Part shown: positions 1 through 4,971 of the stretch, one piece after another | Layout of the letters: each line of letters begins with the position of its first letter | Numbering within the stretch: the first letter of the stretch is position 1 | Source of the DNA: Candidatus Peribacterales bacterium | Lineage (GTDB): Bacteria > Patescibacteriota > Gracilibacteria > Peribacterales > Peribacteraceae | Length of the DNA stretch: 9,518 nucleotides | NCBI GenBank assembly: GCA_021731345.1 | Contig: JAKFXO010000119.1 | Location: 1-9,518, forward strand | Direction of reading: 5' to 3' | Notes under the pieces: model-generated | Told to the model about the DNA's origin: nothing | The model's input: the letters and a program-made list of their open reading frames with translations, nothing else | Databases searched by the model: none | Made by a program: the position numbers and the translations under genes

Positions 1-453
1 GTAGTAAAACACGGCGTCATTGTAATCCTTTCGAGCGACAGAGATACGATTCTCCGTGCCCTCAAGCTGCGTCATAAGATCACGGAAAGCCTGCGTAGCC
101 TGGAGCTGCGGATACGCCTCAACTGTTACAAGCAAGCGTGAGAGTGCGGAATCAAAGCCAGATGCAGCCTGAATTTCCTGGCCACGGTCACCGACTGTCT
201 TGGCCTGTGCCCATGCGTTTCGTGCTTCTGTCACCTCCTTAAAAGTTTCCTGCTCAAAGTTTGCTGCACCTTTCACGGTACCCACAAGGTTTGGAACAAG
301 ATCCACTCTGCGCTGGTACTGCGTCTCGACCTGAGCCCACTGCCTGTCTACATTTCCTTTGGCAGAGACAAATCCGTTATAACTTCCAATGGCCCACAGT
401 CCAAGTACTACGAGTAAACCAACAATGATAATCAGAGGAGAAAGTTTCTTCAT
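1..453 (-). CDS. lemA: LemA family protein (C-terminus beyond the left edge)
   Basis: The minus strand is open from the ATG at 453 to the window edge, giving 151 residues with no stop, so the gene is cut off at its 3' end. Residues 5-23 form one hydrophobic membrane segment (LIIIVGLLVVLGLWAIGSY). A helical domain follows with family-typical stretches: NVDRQWAQVETQYQRR (34-49), DLVPNLVGTVKGAANFE (51-67), an EAYPQLQA segment near 112-119, and NDAVFYY at the visible end. LemA proteins are small N-terminally anchored helical-bundle proteins of about 180-200 aa whose biochemical role is unsettled, so about 30-50 residues are missing. The start has no Shine-Dalgarno sequence but lies 20 nt after a predicted transcription start. 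The neighbour upstream on the same strand is a lipoprotein gene 54 nt away; the promoter between them suggests separate transcription. Family call is confident; function is not. Confidence 0.93.
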   Translation of the reverse strand, partial: MKKLSPLIIIVGLLVVLGLWAIGSYNGFVSAKGNVDRQWAQVETQYQRRVDLVPNLVGTVKGAANFEQETFKEVTEARNAWAQAKTVGDRGQEIQAASGFDSALSRLLVTVEAYPQLQATQAFRDLMTQLEGTENRISVARKDYNDAVFYY

Positions 454-479
454 GGTGCGTGGAAAAGAATGATGACGTG

Positions 480-488
480 ATCATACCA
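480..488 (-). promoter_or_regulatory. Extended -10 promoter of lemA
   Basis: Read on the minus strand, positions 488-480 give TGGTATGAT, an extended -10 (TGn followed by a five-of-six match to TATAAT). Transcription would start near 473, leaving a leader of about 20 nt before the lemA ATG at 453. No good -35 hexamer sits at 16-18 bp, which is typical of extended -10 promoters. It lies in the 54-bp gap after the upstream lipoprotein gene. Confidence 0.5.
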
Positions 489-507
489 CAAATCTTGCTC
501 TCATGCG

Positions 508-1089
508 TTATTTCTTCGGAAGTTCAAGCATGAGTTCTGTATTCCGAGGACCCGGATCACCCGGAACAGAATGCATGAAGTTCACACGAATTTTTCCTGA
601 CGTAATGTCCACAGAACGAACGGAGGCACGTCCAAGCGGAAAGGCGGCAAACTGATATGCAGCACCGCCCGACGATGTAAACGCTGCAAGCTCGACGGTC
701 GAAAATTCATCGGTTCCAGCCTTTACACGTACCACAGCGTCTGGGATGCCATCGCCTGTAAGGTCTCCATACGCGATGTTCTCGGTATCCACTGACACAG
801 TCTCGTAGTGATCGATCAGAACTGATGCCGGAAAACGAAACGTGCCTTCACGAATGGCAACGCGAAAATCCTGACCTGCCTTCGTGAGAGCACCGCGAAC
901 AGTAGGGTCGATGAGTGTGTAGTTAGCCGACGCTAAAGCAATCCTAGAGAGTTCAGAAGGAATAGCGGGAATAGATTCCCCTTTTGGAACTGATGCCCCG
1001 GAACCAGAATCAATATTCGTTGCAGGAGCGCCACATGCACCAAGGACTAATAATGACAGGATAAAAAAAGATGCGAAAGAATGTTTCAT
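508..1089 (-). CDS. Predicted lipoprotein with an FG-GAP/calcium-loop-like motif
   Basis: This encodes a 193-aa protein. I place the start at the ATG at 1089 rather than an in-frame ATG 42 nt upstream, because the shorter form begins with a clean lipoprotein signal: Lys at position 2, a hydrophobic stretch (8-16) and the lipobox LGAC with Cys19. The mature protein starts with a Gly/Ser/Pro-rich linker (20-44), then a globular part of alpha/beta character. Residues 108-120 read GDLTGDGIPDAVV, close to the Asp-rich calcium loop of FG-GAP/VCBS-type repeats, though I see only one copy. The protein is probably anchored to the outer face of the cytoplasmic membrane. I do not recognise a specific family. 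It is divergent from the Sel1 lipoprotein gene across 50 bp, and the -10 position suggests a leaderless mRNA. It ends with TAA. Confidence 0.8.
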   Translation of the reverse strand: MKHSFASFFILSLLVLGACGAPATNIDSGSGASVPKGESIPAIPSELSRIALASANYTLIDPTVRGALTKAGQDFRVAIREGTFRFPASVLIDHYETVSVDTENIAYGDLTGDGIPDAVVRVKAGTDEFSTVELAAFTSSGGAAYQFAAFPLGRASVRSVDITSGKIRVNFMHSVPGDPGPRNTELMLELPKK

Positions 1090-1095
1090 GCAAAA

Positions 1096-1101
1096 AGCAT
1101 A
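1096..1101 (-). promoter_or_regulatory. -10 box placing transcription at the lipoprotein ATG
   Basis: On the minus strand 1101-1096 reads TATGCT. Seven nucleotides further is the A of the ATG at 1089, so the transcript would be leaderless. No convincing -35 element is visible, so this rests on the -10 match, its spacing and the absence of a ribosome-binding site. Confidence 0.35.
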
Positions 1102-1123
1102 CACCACACGTGATGGATTGCAG

Positions 1124-1132
1124 TGATACAAT
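1124..1132 (+). promoter_or_regulatory. Extended -10 promoter of the Sel1 lipoprotein gene
   Basis: Positions 1124-1132 read TGATACAAT, an extended -10 (TGn plus TACAAT). The predicted transcription start, 1139-1140, coincides with the ATG at 1140, which argues for a leaderless mRNA and for that start over the in-frame ATGs at 1071 and 1131. No -35 hexamer is evident. Confidence 0.45.
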
Positions 1133-1139
1133 GATAACC

Positions 1140-1784
1140 ATGCGATACGGATTATTGATTACTCTGGTTCTGATCTCTGCATGCACCTTCTCAACGGGTG
1201 ATCCTGAGACGGACTACAAAGTGGGAGAGCTCTATGAAAACGGCAAAGGCGTTGCGCAGGATATGACACAAGCAGCGACGTACTACTTAAAGGCTGCAAA
1301 AGCCGGTTCTGCAAAAGCTCAATTTACCGTAGGCGTGCTGTACTACGAAGGAAGTGGATTGAAGCGTGACCTTGAGGAATCCGTCCTGTGGTTCCGAGCA
1401 GCTGCCTTGCAGGGCCTTGCCGCAGCGCAGTACAACTTGGGTAACGCATACCGCGCAGGAGAAGGTGTGGAACAAGACTTCGACATTGCACTCGAGTGGT
1501 ACCACAAAGCAGCCGAGCAGGGTTACGCACCTGCAGCACACAACTTGGGTGCGATGGCCGGAAATGGCGAAGGAACGCCACAAAATTATGCGGAGGCGTA
1601 CAAGTGGCTTCTGCTTTCAGAGAAACTCGGAACGCTGGCAGACAAGACATATAAGGAGCAGTTCCGTACGGGACTCACGAAAGAGACTGTGGCGCGTATC
1701 GAGAAAGAGGTGACAACGATGTACGAAAACATGAAGAAAGATATGTCGTCGTCCATGCCGAGCATGGCGCCTAAAGCTCCCTAA
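1140..1784 (+). CDS. Sel1-repeat lipoprotein
   Basis: This encodes a 214-aa protein. From the ATG at 1140 the product begins with a short hydrophobic signal (4-14) and a lipobox ISAC with Cys15; upstream in-frame ATGs would add a polar extension in front of the signal and are less likely. Four consecutive Sel1-like repeats of 36 residues occupy about 22-57, 58-93, 94-129 and 130-165, with the usual LG.(A/L)Y..G.GV.QD and A..WY.KAA..G pattern (best in the third). The end (194-214) is rich in Met, Ser and Pro. Sel1 repeats are alpha-solenoids that serve as protein-protein scaffolds, so an envelope adaptor role is likely; the partner is unknown. The TAA stop overlaps the convergent peroxiredoxin stop at 1781-1784. 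The family is certain, the role inferred. Confidence 0.9.
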   Translation: MRYGLLITLVLISACTFSTGDPETDYKVGELYENGKGVAQDMTQAATYYLKAAKAGSAKAQFTVGVLYYEGSGLKRDLEESVLWFRAAALQGLAAAQYNLGNAYRAGEGVEQDFDIALEWYHKAAEQGYAPAAHNLGAMAGNGEGTPQNYAEAYKWLLLSEKLGTLADKTYKEQFRTGLTKETVARIEKEVTTMYENMKKDMSSSMPSMAPKAP

Positions 1785-2221
1785 ACTCCGAGAGCATCAA
1801 GATCACGCATGACATCAGCCGCGTGATGTGTCGCATCAAAGCCGTGATAAATTTTCCTCACCGTATTTTTGGGATCGATGAGAAACGTCACGCGCTTGGG
1901 AAACAGTAATCCGTTTGCGCCATATGCCTTGATGGTTTCCTTCGAGGTATCAGCAAGCAGCGTGAATGGAAGCTGAAACTTATCCGCAAACTTTCGGTGA
2001 CTCGCACTGTCATCGGCACTAACTCCTACTATTGCAATGCGCGTACTAAGCGAAGCGTAGCTATCACGGAAACCACACGCCTCAATAGTACAACCCGGCG
2101 TATCGTCCATTGGATAAAAATACAGAAGCAGCCACTTTCCTTCATAAGTAGCGGACGAGACAGTCTTTCCGTCTTGATCCAAGCCTTTCCATGCCGGTGC
2201 TGACTCGCCTTCTTTCATCAT
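1781..2221 (-). CDS. bcp: Peroxiredoxin, PrxQ/BCP type
   Basis: This encodes a 146-aa thiol peroxidase, the normal length for bacterioferritin comigratory proteins (PrxQ). The fold starts at EGESAPAW (4-11). The active site FYPMDDTPGCTIEAC (35-49) holds the peroxidatic Cys44 in the TPGCT motif and Cys49 five residues on, the intrahelical resolving cysteine of atypical 2-Cys PrxQ. The conserved Arg is Arg110 in KRVTFLID. Such enzymes reduce hydrogen peroxide and organic hydroperoxides in the cytoplasm with thioredoxin-type reductants. The frame stays open to 2458, but the extra 79 residues are translated tRNA-like repeat sequence, so I start at the paired ATGs at 2221/2218. No Shine-Dalgarno sequence is present. 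It sits 25 nt downstream of the repeat region and converges on the Sel1 gene with overlapping stops. Confidence 0.93.
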   Translation of the reverse strand: MMKEGESAPAWKGLDQDGKTVSSATYEGKWLLLYFYPMDDTPGCTIEACGFRDSYASLSTRIAIVGVSADDSASHRKFADKFQLPFTLLADTSKETIKAYGANGLLFPKRVTFLIDPKNTVRKIYHGFDATHHAADVMRDLDALGV

Positions 2222-2246
2222 ACGTTTGAGTGTGGAAGAAATAGAT

Positions 2247-2297
2247 TGGTCGGAACAAAAGGACTCGGTCGCTTCGCTTTCGGCATAGTCCCGAACC
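2247..2297 (-). repeat. tRNA-Pro 3'-half repeat, copy A
   Basis: This 51-nt unit matches 2321-2371 at 49 of 51 positions, with a period of 74 bp. On the minus strand it runs from GGTTCGGGACT (tRNA-Pro-like anticodon loop) to CCGACCA (acceptor end with discriminator A and CCA). The two differences from copy B, at 2255 and 2257, are C-to-T on the minus strand. They turn CGCTCCG into TGTTCCG but keep the internal CGAAAG/CTTTTG pairing through a G-U pair. There is no 5' tRNA half in front of this copy, only 23 nt of spacer. It ends 25 nt before the peroxiredoxin ATG. Confidence 0.85.
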
Positions 2298-2320
2298 GTG
2301 TTCGGAAAGATGGTACATGA

Positions 2321-2371
2321 TGGTCGGAGCGAAAGGACTCGGTCGCTTCGCTTTCGGCATAGTCCCGAACC
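2321..2371 (-). repeat. tRNA-Pro 3'-half repeat, copy B
   Basis: This is the partner of the 51-nt unit at 2247-2297. It forms the 3' part of the tRNA-Pro-like gene at 2321-2400. Inside it, CGAAAG and CTTTCG (minus strand) can form a 6-bp stem, and GGACT/AGTCC offers an alternative 5-bp stem, so the unit has its own secondary structure. Confidence 0.85.
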
Positions 2372-2400
2372 ACGCGCTCTACCAACTGAGCTACGCCCCG
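2321..2400 (-). tRNA. Degenerate tRNA-Pro(CGG)-like gene, possibly a pseudogene
   Basis: The 80-nt minus-strand element has a complete acceptor stem (CGGGGCG with CGCTCCG, one G-U), discriminator A and encoded CCA. It has a standard D arm (GCTC, AGTTGGTA, GAGC). The anticodon arm is CGTGG, loop TTCGGGA, CTATG. The loop gives anticodon CGG followed by G37, and the C1-G72 start with ACCA end fits tRNA-Pro. Two anticodon-stem pairs are G-U, where CCACG would pair perfectly. The T arm is wrong: the loop reads ACCGAGT instead of TTCGANT, its stem is broken, and the variable region is about 9 nt. A TAAAAT box lies just upstream. Either this is a decayed tRNA whose 3' half spread as a repeat, or an unusual tRNA. 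I favour a pseudogene. Confidence 0.45.
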
Positions 2401-2409
2401 ACATGGGAA

Positions 2410-2415
2410 ATTTTA
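2410..2415 (-). promoter_or_regulatory. -10 box upstream of the tRNA-Pro-like element
   Basis: The minus strand reads TAAAAT at 2415-2410, predicting transcription from about 2403, three nt before the tRNA 5' end at 2400. The -35 position (TCGTCC, 2438-2433) matches poorly. If real, the degenerate tRNA is still transcribed, and the peroxiredoxin gene could be co-transcribed. Confidence 0.3.
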
Positions 2416-2455
2416 CGCGAAAGATTTGCATGGGACGAGCGCCCCTTATCTCTGG

Positions 2456-2479
2456 CAAATATCTGTGAGCAGATATTTG
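2456..2479 (-). repeat. Perfect 10-bp inverted repeat with 4-nt loop
   Basis: CAAATATCTG and CAGATATTTG flank the loop TGAG. The stem is perfect but AT-rich and is not followed by a T-run on either strand, so it is not a standard intrinsic terminator. It lies between the 490-aa protein gene and the tRNA-Pro-like gene, directly after a tRNA 5'-half-like fragment (minus strand). It could end or protect the transcript of the upstream gene. Confidence 0.55.
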
Positions 2480-2543
2480 GCTAACTGAGCTACGCCTAGG
2501 ATGAAGAATGAACGCTTAATTCACTACGCTTGAGCTACGAATT
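2479..2543 (-). other. Two tRNA 5'-half-like fragments in the gene-free stretch 2222-2570
   Basis: On the minus strand the string CGTAGCTCA, the junction of acceptor stem, TA and D stem, occurs at 2540-2532 and at 2494-2486, as it does in the tRNA-Pro-like gene at 2395-2387. The fragment near 2499 reads CTAGGCG then TAGCTCAGTTAGCC, and the one near 2543 reads GAATTCG then TAGCTCA. Neither continues into a full cloverleaf or has a matching 3' acceptor strand. I read them as remnants of a tRNA cluster. With the repeats and hairpin they account for most of the 349 bp between the flanking genes. Confidence 0.4.
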
Positions 2544-2570
2544 CACCGAAGACGAGCTTGATAGCCACGA

Positions 2571-4043
2571 TTACTTCGGAGGCTGAGGCGAAGAGTCGTC
2601 AGTCTCTTGAGGCTTCGACAAATTTCTTAACGATGCTTGTGCTGTTTGTGTGTACGGATTCATTTGTCTTGAGTAGAACGGTGTTTCGGACTCATCCTTG
2701 GATGTAGAAGGCTTACCCTTCTCTTTCGGCTGAGAAGCCGATTGCGCCCGACGACTTTTGAACTCTTCTGGAGTTGGTGAAGACTTTTCTGCTGAAGCAG
2801 ATTTTTCCTTTTGAGGCTTTCTGCCCGCTGCGTCTCTCTCACTCGCAGACTGGAGATCTGCTTGAATAGACTGTGAAAAGGGATTCAATTTTTCTGTAAG
2901 GAACACTAACTCCTCACCGCTGGATGGATCCTTCATTACATCAGCAGTCCCATCTGAAGCATTAGCTAAAGGACTGTTCGTCACACCTTTCGCCGCATTG
3001 CTTAATGCTCCCCCTACTCCCGAGCGATCCAAACCTTTCCTAGCAACCTTACCCAGAATCTGGCCGCCTGCGACTTCCGTATAAGACATGTACTGAGCCT
3101 CTTCACCAGTGACCTGTTCCTTGCCCCACGCGAAAATGTTTTGAAGTTCCTTGTCCCGGAAAATATCAATGCACTGCACAATGGAAGATTTAATAGCGTT
3201 CTTTGTCCATCCTGATTTTTCAGAAGCCTTAAAAGCTTCGATGAGTTTTCCCGCATATGGACCCAGCTTTTGAAGGACTGCTTTCGCAACTTTTCCAGAA
3301 CCAATGTACGACGACACAACGTCTTCAAAGACCTGAAGGGCAATATTCGTCGGCGTGGACTGTCCGGTAGAAAGTTGAATGATGTACTTCGGAATAAGTG
3401 CTGCTGCAGTACCAGGTGGGCCCGCGTAGGATGCTGCAATCTCAAGCACTGTTTGCGAGTACTGCAACCCCTGCTCTGCAAGATTGAGCTTCTGCTCCAT
3501 CGAGTCATACTCATTTTGAAGCTTCGCAAAGTTAGGCTTGTTACGCAAAAGCTCACTCACAAACTGGCCATCGGCATCCATGAGAGGCACCCCACGATCA
3601 TCAACTTTTGTAAAATCCTTCAACATATGAAGGAATGCAACTTTCTTCTCAGGAAAAGTTGAAAGCTGTGCTTGAGCGTAACCCTCTTCAAGTCGTGAGA
3701 GTAACGCTGAAGCGGTATCCGCCATTGCTTGGAATTCTGCAATTTGTGATTCGCTATTGCTGCCTGCGCGCTCCCAGAACCACTGCTTTGTAGAATCAGC
3801 CCGAATTAATTCGATGTCTTTCTTGGCAGCATCGATTGTATTCTTGAGAGATGAGCTGATGTTCTTGAATGTGGTTTCAAGATCCCCATCTAACTTTTTC
3901 TCGTATTCTGCCTGTTCACGTTCTTTCTTCTTGTTTTCGGCAATTTCCCTCTTTCTCTGTAGAGGTTGTTCGGAAGACGGACGCACAGCTTCAGCAGCAG
4001 GACGAGGTGATTCGGGTGATGTGTCAGTGTGTATTTTTTTCAA
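2571..4043 (-). CDS. Unrecognised 490-aa protein, coiled-coil N-terminus and disordered C-terminus with a duplicated NP[FY]xQ motif
   Basis: I do not recognise this protein. Residues 1-28 are Pro/Ser-rich. Residues 29-80 are highly charged with coiled-coil character (KREIAENKKKEREQAEYEKK). Helical regions follow to about 195. A Gly/Ala-rich, mildly hydrophobic part spans 197-262 (VLEIAASYAGPPGTAAALI, then YIGSGKVAKAVLQKLGPYAG). From 350 to the end it is low-complexity Ser/Lys/Pro-rich, with NPFSQSIQADLQSA (387-400) repeated as NPYTQTAQASLRNL (462-475). There is no signal peptide and only one Cys (291). The frame is open to an ATG at 4079, but that ATG lies inside the promoter spacer and -10 region, so the start is probably the TTG at 4043, about 20 nt after the predicted transcription start. 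Glycine-zipper-like helices could suggest membrane or self-association. Function is unknown. Confidence 0.75.
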   Translation of the reverse strand: MKKIHTDTSPESPRPAAEAVRPSSEQPLQRKREIAENKKKEREQAEYEKKLDGDLETTFKNISSSLKNTIDAAKKDIELIRADSTKQWFWERAGSNSESQIAEFQAMADTASALLSRLEEGYAQAQLSTFPEKKVAFLHMLKDFTKVDDRGVPLMDADGQFVSELLRNKPNFAKLQNEYDSMEQKLNLAEQGLQYSQTVLEIAASYAGPPGTAAALIPKYIIQLSTGQSTPTNIALQVFEDVVSSYIGSGKVAKAVLQKLGPYAGKLIEAFKASEKSGWTKNAIKSSIVQCIDIFRDKELQNIFAWGKEQVTGEEAQYMSYTEVAGGQILGKVARKGLDRSGVGGALSNAAKGVTNSPLANASDGTADVMKDPSSGEELVFLTEKLNPFSQSIQADLQSASERDAAGRKPQKEKSASAEKSSPTPEEFKSRRAQSASQPKEKGKPSTSKDESETPFYSRQMNPYTQTAQASLRNLSKPQETDDSSPQPPK

Positions 4044-4069
4044 GCATAATGACTGTCTATTTATATAAT

Positions 4070-4098
4070 ATTTTACCATATTTCTATGATTTTATCAA
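4070..4098 (-). promoter_or_regulatory. Strong promoter of the 490-aa protein gene
   Basis: On the minus strand: TTGATA (4098-4093), a 17-bp spacer ending TGG, then TAAAAT (4075-4070), so both hexamers and an extended -10 are present. This is the best promoter in the window. Transcription would start near 4063. The ATG at 4079-4077 overlaps the spacer end and cannot be on this transcript, so translation must begin downstream, most simply at the TTG at 4043. The flanking stretch 4044-4200 is AT-rich and holds no other gene I can support. Confidence 0.65.
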
Positions 4099-4222
4099 TG
4101 TAGCAGAAAGCCCCCCTCAGCCAATGGAAAATAGAAAATGTCGTTAATCAGTAAACGCTTGATTTGCTGATCTGTTACAGATTTTCTGCATTAATATGAA
4201 CAACTCTTGTATACATGTTCGC

Positions 4223-4250
4223 TGGACTTTACATGGGCTGACCTTAGAAT
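4223..4250 (+). promoter_or_regulatory. Possible promoter of the 41-aa membrane protein gene
   Basis: TGGACT (4223-4228, four of six matches to TTGACA) and TAGAAT (4245-4250, five of six) are separated by 16 bp. Transcription would start near 4257, a leader of about 15 nt before the ATG at 4272, similar to the short leaders elsewhere in the window. Confidence 0.35.
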
Positions 4251-4271
4251 CGCGCACCCTTTCGAAACCAT

Positions 4272-4397
4272 ATGAACCGTCCATACCCCTTCGGAAACAG
4301 GAACGTGAAGTCTCTGATGCTTGTGCATCTACTTCTCATCGTCATCGTCACGGTCGCCATGGTCATGACTCTGCCGACCCTCGCGCTCATTGCCTAG
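4272..4397 (+). CDS. Small single-pass membrane protein, 41 aa
   Basis: The ATG at 4272 opens a 41-codon frame ending in TAG. The product has a polar, basic N-terminus (MNRPYPFGNRNVK, three positive residues) and then one long hydrophobic segment, about residues 15-41 (LVHLLLIVIVTVAMVMTLP and on), reaching the C-terminus. Basic residues before the segment predict N-in topology. An uninterrupted hydrophobic run over 27 codons in balanced-composition DNA is unlikely by chance. A plausible promoter sits 22 nt upstream. It converges on the lipoprotein gene with only 6 nt between stops, the tight packing seen for other genes here. An overlapping 72-codon frame (4196-4414) encodes a His/Arg-rich peptide and looks like a shadow of this one. 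Function is unknown; a membrane-complex subunit or a toxin-like peptide are open possibilities. Confidence 0.5.
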   Translation: MNRPYPFGNRNVKSLMLVHLLLIVIVTVAMVMTLPTLALIA

Positions 4398-4403
4398 TGA
4401 AGG

Positions 4404-4904
4404 CTACTTGGTAGCTGCAGGCACTTTCATCGTGCCCTCTGCAACGAGAACACTCTCTCCCCTTCCCTCACGCCGGACTTTCACGGAAAGGGTCTTTGAG
4501 GCGTTCTCTTTTGTCTCAAGCTTCACAGAATGACGAACGTCTCCCACGATGCTCTTCATCTCTCCGACTTTGAGCGACGTAGTACCCGCACTGTCCTGAA
4601 CGTAGGCTACGTACTTCGTACCGGAAGCAGGCAGCTCGATGTTGAGGTTGACCGTCACCGTCGAAGCACCGTCTTCAAACACGTGGATGTAGGCGATGCC
4701 ATTTGCATTCACCCCTTCGGTTCCTGAAACAGCACCGTAATAAAATCCAACTCCTTTACCATGAACTGGATCACTAAAGTCTGTACCGCTTTTCATAATC
4801 TGCGTGTAGCTCTGTACTTCAAGAATTTTGTCAGCTTCCGATGGCCCACCACACGAGGCGAGTGCGAAACAGAGTACAACTGGAACGAGAAGAAGTTTTT
4901 TCAT
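4404..4904 (-). CDS. Predicted lipoprotein with beta-rich domain
   Basis: This encodes a 166-aa protein. The ATG at 4904 gives a canonical lipoprotein signal: KK at 2-3, hydrophobic 4-15 and lipobox LASC with Cys18. A longer frame from 4934 would put ten polar residues in front and begins inside the -10 box, so it is rejected. The mature part looks like an all-beta domain: GVGFYYGAV (61-69 region), GIAYIHVFEDGASTVTVNLN, LPASGTKYVAYVQD, then VRHSVKLET and SVKVRREG strands. The alternation is reminiscent of CHRD-like or anti-sigma-K C-terminal beta-sandwiches, but I cannot assign a family. It is likely membrane anchored and extracytoplasmic. It is downstream of the O-antigen ligase-like gene on the same strand, 67 nt away, with its own -10 box. 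It ends with TAG. Confidence 0.82.
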   Translation of the reverse strand: MKKLLLVPVVLCFALASCGGPSEADKILEVQSYTQIMKSGTDFSDPVHGKGVGFYYGAVSGTEGVNANGIAYIHVFEDGASTVTVNLNIELPASGTKYVAYVQDSAGTTSLKVGEMKSIVGDVRHSVKLETKENASKTLSVKVRREGRGESVLVAEGTMKVPAATK

Positions 4905-4929
4905 AAGGAAAGATGGAAACGAGGGTCGT

Positions 4930-4935
4930 ATCATA
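4930..4935 (-). promoter_or_regulatory. -10 box of the beta-domain lipoprotein gene
   Basis: The minus strand reads TATGAT at 4935-4930. Transcription from about 4923 would leave a 19-nt leader with no Shine-Dalgarno sequence before the ATG at 4904. The -35 position (GAGACG, 4958-4953) matches only three of six. Confidence 0.4.
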
Positions 4936-4971
4936 AACTATTACGGACAACTCGTCTCGATGTAACACCGT

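Noticed and set aside
1287..1713. Several overlapping frames inside the Sel1 gene on both strands
   Set aside because: They are shadows of the repeat-rich Sel1 coding sequence and lack domain features or starts of their own.
2247..2371. CRISPR-like array
   Set aside because: There are only two copies with one 23-nt spacer, and the repeat corresponds to a tRNA 3' half; no cas genes are present.
2222..2458. N-terminal extension of the peroxiredoxin frame by 79 residues
   Set aside because: It translates the tRNA-like repeat twice (a GSGLCRKRSDRV-type string recurs) and has nothing in common with PrxQ proteins, which begin near MKEGESAP.
4160..4200. ATCTG-TTA-CAGAT palindrome followed by TTTT as a terminator
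   Set aside because: The stem has only five mostly A-T pairs and no gene ends immediately before it.
4196..4414. 72-codon plus-strand frame with a His/Arg-rich segment
   Set aside because: It overlaps the 41-aa membrane protein in another frame and runs past the lipoprotein stop; the His-rich run arises from hydrophobic codons read out of phase.
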